Of a stretch of DNA of 10,023 bases, positions 6,867 to 10,023 are shown piece after piece. Where the stretch lies: NCBI GenBank assembly GCA_031274465.1, contig JAISQC010000138.1:1-10023 (forward strand), in the 5' to 3' direction. The notes beneath the pieces were generated by a model, which worked only from the letters and a program-made list of their open reading frames with translations, was not told the DNA's origin and searched no databases. The translations under genes were made by a program, and so were the position numbers. The DNA comes from Synergistaceae bacterium. Lineage in GTDB: Bacteria > Synergistota > Synergistia > Synergistales > Synergistaceae. The stretch's first letter is position 1. Every line of letters begins with the position of its first letter.

Positions 6867-6978
6867 AAATGATCCTCGACGTAGCTCTGCTACGCCTGCG
6901 GTCATTTTCACGACAACCGGTTTGACGGGGAACGAATCTACTCCATTTCGCCGAAAAGAACATTTACTCAGCGTTTCC
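6797..6978. repeat. 182-bp dispersed repeat with inverted ends, copy 2
   Basis: Same length and collinear with 12-193. The ends read GGAAACGCTGAATAAAC (6797-6813) and, in complement, GGAAACGCTGAGTAAAT (6962-6978): the two bases GG of copy 1 are AC here on both arms. The inner hairpin CGTAGC-TCT-GCTACG (6880-6894) and the outer stem AAAATGA (6866-6872) with TCATTTT (6902-6908) are kept, again with paired changes relative to copy 1. The block CTCCATTTCGCCGAAAAGAACATTTA near the right end is almost identical in both. The left part overlaps the coding end of the ABC-F gene, whose stop TAA is at 6864-6866. Confidence 0.87.
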
Positions 6979-6996
6979 TTAGAACTCCGGTGATCC

Positions 6997-7026
6997 AAAA
7001 GGCCGGGGGGAGCGCTCCCCCCGGCC
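6997..7026 (-). terminator. Perfect palindrome, terminator of the paaK-ACT operon
   Basis: 7001-7013 and 7014-7026 are perfect 13-bp complements (GGCCGGGGGGAGC and its reverse complement). On the minus strand the hairpin follows the stop codon of the ACT gene by 10 nt and is followed by TTTT. The uracil run is short but the stem is very stable. On the plus strand no T-run follows it. Confidence 0.75.
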
Positions 7027-7036
7027 ATCCTGCGGC

Positions 7037-7468
7037 TCACTGGTCGAAAAGATTGCTCCCGGAGGACACCTTGACCCCGTTTTTGGCCAGGACATCGACG
7101 GCGCGGTCATTGTCGGCCACCCTCAGGACCACGCAGGCGTTGCCCTCCTTCCTCGTGATGAAGGCGTAAGCGTATTCCACGCTTATCTTTTCGTCGGCGA
7201 GGATGCGCAGCACTTTTGACAGCCCGCCCGGAACGTCCTCGATGGAGACGGCCAGTACCGGCGTGGTCGAGGCCACGAACCCGGAGGATCGCAGCAGCTC
7301 GTGCGCCCGCTTGGGGTCGTCCACTATGAGGCGCAGCACTCCAAAGTCGATAGTGTCCGCGATGGAGAGGGCGCGCATGTCGATGCCAGCGCCTCCCAGT
7401 ATCCCCGTCACTTCGGCCAGCGTGCCCAAGTTGTTCTCGATAAAAACCGAAATCTGATCGACAGTCAT
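7037..7468 (-). CDS. Double ACT-domain amino-acid-binding protein
   Basis: A 143-residue cytoplasmic protein made of two ACT domains, the small ligand-binding fold that senses amino acids. The first starts VDQISVFIENNLGTLAEVTGILGGAGIDM (about 3-68) and the second VLAVSIEDVPGGLSKVLRILADEKISVEYAYAF (about 72-138); each has the Gly-x-Leu turn before the first helix. No catalytic domain is attached, so its role is sensing or regulation. It lies 13 bp after paaK, with its own ribosome binding site AAGGGGG 8 nt before ATG 7468, so it is in one operon with it. In many anaerobes such proteins accompany phenylacetate-CoA ligase, often with indolepyruvate ferredoxin oxidoreductase; that oxidoreductase is not in this window. 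The ligand is presumably an aromatic or branched amino acid, by inference. Confidence 0.9.
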   Translation of the reverse strand: MTVDQISVFIENNLGTLAEVTGILGGAGIDMRALSIADTIDFGVLRLIVDDPKRAHELLRSSGFVASTTPVLAVSIEDVPGGLSKVLRILADEKISVEYAYAFITRKEGNACVVLRVADNDRAVDVLAKNGVKVSSGSNLFDQ

Positions 7469-7481
7469 CTGTAAAACCCCC

Positions 7482-8777
7482 TTAAATTTTGCGCCGGTCG
7501 ATGACCCGCACCGCTTTGCCCTCGCTCCTCGCTATGTCGCGGGGCGCGACGAGGGTGACCTTCGGCGATATGCCGAGCATGGCCCTCATCGAGGCCACAA
7601 GCTCCTCCTCCCGCGTCGAGATGTCCTTAACCGTGTCCGAGAACATCTCGGGCGTCATCTCCACCTTGACTTCGAACGTGTCCGTGTGATGCACCCTGTC
7701 CACTATGATCTGATAGTTGGACGTGAGTCCGCATTTCATGAGGACGGCCTCTATCTGCGACGGGAAGACGTTGACCCCCCTGATTATGAGCATGTCGTCG
7801 CTCCTGCCCATGAGGCGCGACATCTTTATGAGGGTCCTCCCGCACGAACACGCCTTCCGGCTGAGCACGCAGATGTCCCGCGTCCTGTATCTCAGCAGAG
7901 GGAACGCTGTTTTGCTGATGCAGGTGAAGACGAGCTCGCCTTTCGACCCCTCGGGCAGCACAGCGCCAGTCTCGGGATCTATTATCTCGGGGATGAAGTG
8001 ATCCTCGTTGACGTGCATTCCCGTCTGCTCGGAGCACTCGAACGACACGCCAGGCCCGGTTATCTCCGTCAGGCCATATATATCATACGCCTTAATGCCC
8101 AGGCTTTTCTCTATGTCTGCGCGCATCTCCTCGCTCCACGCCTCGGCCCCGAATATCCCGGCCTTCAGCTTTATCTGGCCGCGCAGTCCCTGGCTGGCGA
8201 TGTTCTCCGCGAGGTACGCCGCGTACGACGGGGTGCAGCAGAGGATGGTCGAGCCCAGGTCGCACATGAACTGAATCTGCCGCTCCGTGTTGCCGGACGA
8301 CATCGGAAGGGTCAGCGATCCGACCTTGTGCGAGCCTCCGTTCAGGCCGGGCCCTCCGGTGAAAAGGCCGTAGCCGTACGACACGTGGACGACATCATCT
8401 TTGCCGCCTCCGGCAGCCACTATCGCCCGCGCGCAGCACTCGTCCCACAGGTCGATGTCGCCTTGAGTGTAGAACGCGACGACCCGCCTTCCGGTAGTGC
8501 CGCTCGTCGACTGGATTCGGACCGCATCCGTCAGCGGAACCGCGAGAAGCCCGTAGGGATAGGCGTCCCTCAGGTCGTTCTTGGTCAAAAAAGGCAGCTT
8601 TGGCAGATCGTCCAGGGATTTGACGTCCCCCGGCGCCACATTCCGTTCATCCATCATCCTCCTGTAGTATGGCACGTTTTCGTAAACGTGCCTCACCGTC
8701 TTGGCGAGCCTCTCTCCCTGAAGCTCCCTCATCTTCTCCCGCGACGCGCATTCCATTTCTTCCTGATAATAATTCAC
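7482..8777 (-). CDS. paaK: Phenylacetate-CoA ligase
   Basis: Adenylate-forming enzyme that activates phenylacetate or a related aryl acid with ATP and CoA to its CoA thioester (and in fermenters may run in reverse to gain ATP). With the GTG at 8777 the product has 431 residues, the usual size. Visible motifs: STSGTTG (P-loop, 90-96), YGLTEITGPGVSFEC (aromatic/adenine motif), ELVFTCISKTAFPLLRYRTRDI, GRSDDMLIIRGVNVFPSQIE (hinge to C-terminal domain) and Lys421 in SEGKAVRV, the adenylation lysine. A Cys-x-Cys-Gly set occurs in RKACSCGRT, common in the family. GTG 8777 is chosen because AGAGGTGGGG lies just upstream; a TTG at 8795 would absorb that site. It heads the operon with the ACT protein and is preceded by a long leader with a terminator, which suggests control by premature termination. 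The substrate could be another aryl acid such as indoleacetate. Confidence 0.93.
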   Translation of the reverse strand: MNYYQEEMECASREKMRELQGERLAKTVRHVYENVPYYRRMMDERNVAPGDVKSLDDLPKLPFLTKNDLRDAYPYGLLAVPLTDAVRIQSTSGTTGRRVVAFYTQGDIDLWDECCARAIVAAGGGKDDVVHVSYGYGLFTGGPGLNGGSHKVGSLTLPMSSGNTERQIQFMCDLGSTILCCTPSYAAYLAENIASQGLRGQIKLKAGIFGAEAWSEEMRADIEKSLGIKAYDIYGLTEITGPGVSFECSEQTGMHVNEDHFIPEIIDPETGAVLPEGSKGELVFTCISKTAFPLLRYRTRDICVLSRKACSCGRTLIKMSRLMGRSDDMLIIRGVNVFPSQIEAVLMKCGLTSNYQIIVDRVHHTDTFEVKVEMTPEMFSDTVKDISTREEELVASMRAMLGISPKVTLVAPRDIARSEGKAVRVIDRRKI

Positions 8778-8853
8778 GCATACCCCACCTCTCAATAGTT
8801 TTGCCGCAAAATCCGTCCGCGCGCTATAATCCCGCCCTCCTGCGGGCCTGCAT

Positions 8854-8890
8854 AAAAAAACCGGGGCCCCTCTTTTTGAAGGACCCCGGT
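8854..8890 (-). terminator. Intrinsic terminator within the paaK leader
   Basis: On the minus strand ACCGGGG plus UCCUUC pairs with GAGGGG plus CCCCGGU around an AAAAA loop, a 13-bp stem with two G-U pairs, followed by a run of seven T. It is oriented to stop transcripts coming from the promoter at 9093-9121, about 80 nt before paaK. On the plus strand there is no T-run. Confidence 0.85.
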
Positions 8891-8930
8891 CTCATCCGCC
8901 GATTTGAGCTATTGCCGCGTTAAATCACAA

Positions 8931-9056
8931 TCATTTCGAAAATTTGACGCGATCAAGAGCGCAGATCCCAGACGAAACGGGACCCACGCCGGTAAAGGAG
9001 AACAGTGCGGCATAAATCGAGATGCGCCCGCAATGGCCCGCCCCGTTTGTCTTCAT
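8931..9056 (-). CDS. Possible 41-codon leader ORF upstream of paaK
   Basis: ATG 9056 is preceded by GGGAGGAGG, with AGGAGG ending 9 nt before it, one of the best ribosome binding sites in the window, and the frame runs 41 codons to TGA at 8931, some 40 nt before the terminator. The peptide starts MKTNGAGHCGRISIYAALF and has three Phe and one Tyr, no Trp, and no run of a single residue, so it is not a classical amino-acid-starvation leader. It has no clear domain, and it could be a chance frame on a structured RNA. Its codons include the GGGUCCCG segment that may form an antiterminator, which would link ribosome position to the fold. Confidence 0.4.
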   Translation of the reverse strand: MKTNGAGHCGRISIYAALFSFTGVGPVSSGICALDRVKFSK

Positions 9057-9092
9057 GCCCCAACGCCTCCTCCCGTATCTTTGATTTACAAA

Positions 9093-9121
9093 TTTATACA
9101 CTGCCGTATCTTTTTTGTCAA
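9093..9121 (-). promoter_or_regulatory. Near-consensus sigma-70 promoter for the paaK operon
   Basis: On the minus strand TTGACA (9121-9116) and TATAAA (9098-9093) are separated by exactly 17 bp. Transcription would start near 9086. This is the best promoter in the window. Confidence 0.85.
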
Positions 9122-9122
9122 G

Positions 9123-9148
9123 TTTTTTCAAGCCGTTTTTTCAAGCCG
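9123..9148. repeat. Tandem 13-bp repeat just upstream of the paaK promoter
   Basis: TTTTTTCAAGCCG occurs twice in direct succession (9123-9135, 9136-9148); the preceding 9111-9122 (TTTTTTGTCAAG) is a degenerate third unit that contains the -35 box. It could bind a regulator or serve as an A-tract UP element on the minus strand. Confidence 0.8.
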
Positions 9149-9197
9149 TTGTGTCGCTCGTCTGCGATAATGTCCTCGGATTGAGCTTATGGGAATA

Positions 9198-9242
9198 TTT
9201 ACTGTCCCTCCAATAAGATATATACTTAGTATATACCTTATT
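9198..9242 (+). promoter_or_regulatory. mazEF promoter and palindromic operator
   Basis: TTTACT (9198-9203) and TATACT (9221-9226) are separated by 17 bp. A palindrome of 31 nt (9212-9242) covers the -10 box: AATAAG, then TATATAC-TTA-GTATATA, then CTTATT, with one mismatch in the arms. Such a site fits binding by the MazE (AbrB-fold) antitoxin or the MazEF complex, which represses its own operon; that role is inferred. Confidence 0.75.
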
Positions 9243-9256
9243 GAGGGGGGCTAGTT

Positions 9257-9496
9257 ATGATAACTGCTGTGACTAAATGGGGAAATAGCCAAGGAGTGCG
9301 TATTCCACGCGATATTTTGGACATCGCCAATATCTCAAACGGCGACTCTGTGGAAATTACCGCAGAAAAAAACTCCATTATTATAAGGAAGCATCATAGA
9401 AGGAAATCGATTCAGGAACTGTTTGAGGGTTTTGATGGCGTATATGTGTCTGAAGAAGTGGACTGGGGCAGCCCCGTTGGCGATGAAATATGGTGA
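9257..9496 (+). CDS. mazE: MazE-type antitoxin (AbrB/MazE fold)
   Basis: A 79-residue antitoxin that binds and neutralises the MazF partner and represses the operon. The N-terminal half (VTKWGNSQGVRIPRDILD, then GDSVEI and SIIIRK) is the swapped-hairpin DNA-binding domain of MazE. The C-terminal tail ends EEVDWGSPVGDEIW, the acidic/aromatic segment that wraps around the toxin in this family. ATG 9257 has GAGGGGGG 6 nt upstream (9243-9250). The stop overlaps the toxin gene start by 7 nt, the usual arrangement. Base composition is more AT-rich than the metabolic genes to the left, which suggests a separate origin. Confidence 0.93.
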   Translation: MITAVTKWGNSQGVRIPRDILDIANISNGDSVEITAEKNSIIIRKHHRRKSIQELFEGFDGVYVSEEVDWGSPVGDEIW

Positions 9497-9813
9497 GCCA
9501 AGGAGATATTATCAAGTTGGATTTCAACCCACAGAGCGGCCACGAACAGGCCGGATATCGACCAGCACTAGTGGTGAGCAATGATTTTTTCAACAGCAAA
9601 ACGAATTTGGCGATAGTTTGCCCCATTACCAACACCATCAACAGTTTTCCGCTGCACGTCCAGTTGGACGGGCGTACTCAGACAACCGGAGCAATAATGT
9701 GCGAACAGGTAAAATCCTTGGATATCAAGCAAAGGAACTGTCGTTTTATAGAAAAGTTACCTAAAGATATCCTGGACAGAGTTATAAATATAGTATTTGC
9801 AGAAATCGAATGA
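9490..9813 (+). CDS. mazF: MazF/PemK-type endoribonuclease toxin
   Basis: A 107-residue toxin of the MazF/PemK/CcdB-fold family, which cleaves RNA at a short sequence and stops growth when free of MazE. The family landmarks are visible: GDIIKLDFNPQSGHEQAGYRPALVVS (with the conserved Arg in YRPALV), AIVCPITNT, and GAIMCEQVKSLD. The length is normal and the frame intact, so it is probably active; the RNA site is not predictable from this. ATG 9490 overlaps the antitoxin stop (9494-9496) and has no good ribosome binding site of its own, so it depends on coupling to mazE. A terminator begins at its stop codon. Confidence 0.94.
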   Translation: MVSQGDIIKLDFNPQSGHEQAGYRPALVVSNDFFNSKTNLAIVCPITNTINSFPLHVQLDGRTQTTGAIMCEQVKSLDIKQRNCRFIEKLPKDILDRVINIVFAEIE

Positions 9814-9846
9814 GAACAGGCTATTCATATCGCCTGTTCTGTTTTT
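9813..9846 (+). terminator. Intrinsic terminator of mazEF
   Basis: AGAACAGGC (9813-9821) pairs perfectly with GCCTGTTCT (9832-9840) over a 10-nt loop, followed by GTTTTT. Its first base is the last base of the mazF stop. The stem also overlaps the 3' end of the converging minus-strand frame; in that direction no T-run follows the stem directly. Confidence 0.8.
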
Positions 9847-10022
9847 ACGTCAGAGTCCGCCACTAATATCGCTTGCGCGTTGCTGATTGGTTTTAACGCC
9901 ATTTCCGCGTCATGCCTCGCGATAATCTTCTCGACCGCTTTTTTGAACGGTTGATTGGTGTGGTGGGGGCAAGGATAAAAGTCTATGGCGCTCAACGCGG
10001 CGTAATCAGTCAGGTCAGGCGC
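9825..10022 (-). CDS. C-terminal part of an unrecognised protein, cut by the window edge
   Basis: An open frame of 65 codons enters from the right edge and ends with TGA at 9825-9827. It has no start in the window. The residues look like real protein (DLTDYAALSAIDFYPCPHH, then a lysine/glutamate-rich amphipathic helix KKAVEKIIARHDAEM, then AILVADSDVKTEQAI), and the neighbouring frames are closed. I do not recognise the family. It converges on mazF, with 11 nt between the stops, and its last codons form part of the mazF terminator stem. The composition is like mazEF, so the two may belong to the same acquired segment. Confidence that this is coding is moderate. Confidence 0.5.
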   Translation of the reverse strand, partial: APDLTDYAALSAIDFYPCPHHTNQPFKKAVEKIIARHDAEMALKPISNAQAILVADSDVKTEQAI

Positions 10023-10023
10023 T

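Larger units (their letters stand above)
8778..9086 (-). promoter_or_regulatory. paaK 5' leader, candidate attenuator or riboswitch region
   Basis: About 310 nt separate the strong promoter from the paaK start, with a full intrinsic terminator (8854-8890) in between and no other minus-strand gene upstream that needs it. The minus-strand segment GGGUCCCG (8985-8978) can pair with CGGGGUCC (8888-8881), part of the terminator's 5' arm, using two G-U pairs; the same segment can instead pair with GGGAUC (8969-8964). That makes two exclusive folds possible, by inspection only. Past the terminator come CCCGC-AGGAGG-GCGGG (8831-8846) and TTTTGC-G-GCAAAA (8799-8811). I recognise no known riboswitch or T-box motif. 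Confidence 0.55.

Noticed and set aside
7686..8798. 370-codon plus-strand open frame
   Set aside because: Complement of paaK; rich in Arg, His and Pro as antisense frames of high-GC genes usually are.
9057..9131. Upstream TTG start (9131) extending the leader ORF to 66 codons
   Set aside because: It would lie in the promoter -35 region upstream of the transcription start and has no ribosome binding site.
8904..9170. 88-codon plus-strand frame over the paaK leader
   Set aside because: No ribosome binding site, composition of a shadow frame, and it crosses the minus-strand promoter and terminal AT-rich repeats.
1..10023. CRISPR array, tRNA or rRNA genes
   Set aside because: No regularly spaced direct repeats and no cloverleaf or rRNA-like sequence were seen; the two long repeats are too few and too far apart for an array.

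Overview
The window looks like a chromosomal stretch from a GC-rich, anaerobic, amino-acid- or organic-acid-fermenting bacterium. The gene mix (TAXI-type TRAP binding protein, HPr-Enzyme I fusion, phenylacetate-CoA ligase next to a double-ACT protein, EpsC-type serine acetyltransferase) would fit the Synergistetes, but that assignment is inference from gene content; there is no rRNA or other phylogenetic marker here.

Layout, left to right. 1-283 has no gene and holds copy 1 of a 182-bp repeat with 17-bp inverted ends. A TAXI-family solute-binding protein follows on the minus strand (284-1246). 1268-1525 is a non-coding block packed with GC-rich hairpins, and one of its sequences recurs in inverted orientation on the other side of the TAXI gene. 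A 699-residue HPr-Enzyme I fusion (ptsI type) occupies 1526-3625 on the minus strand. Divergent from it is a plus-strand pair with a GTGA overlap: a small secreted protein (3780-4166) and a serine O-acetyltransferase (4163-5122), closed by a hairpin terminator. An ABC-F ATPase resembling the ribosome-protection type follows (5331-6866); its last codons and stop lie inside copy 2 of the 182-bp repeat (6797-6978).

The right half starts with a minus-strand operon, paaK (7482-8777) then a double-ACT protein (7037-7468), ended by a perfect 26-nt palindrome. Upstream of paaK is a roughly 310-nt leader: a near-consensus sigma-70 promoter behind tandem 13-bp repeats, a 41-codon ORF with a strong ribosome binding site, and a 13-bp-stem intrinsic terminator with a U-run placed before paaK. 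This has the architecture of a transcription attenuator or riboswitch and is the most interesting unexplained system in the window.

The far right is visibly more AT-rich and holds a mazEF-type toxin-antitoxin pair (9257-9813) with a 31-nt palindromic operator over its promoter, a terminator, and the C-terminal end of an unrecognised minus-strand gene running off the edge.

Functionally the window mixes transport and PTS regulation, cysteine biosynthesis, ribosome protection, arylacetate/CoA metabolism and a toxin-antitoxin module. The two covarying repeat families suggest structured mobile or RNA-level elements dispersed between these genes.
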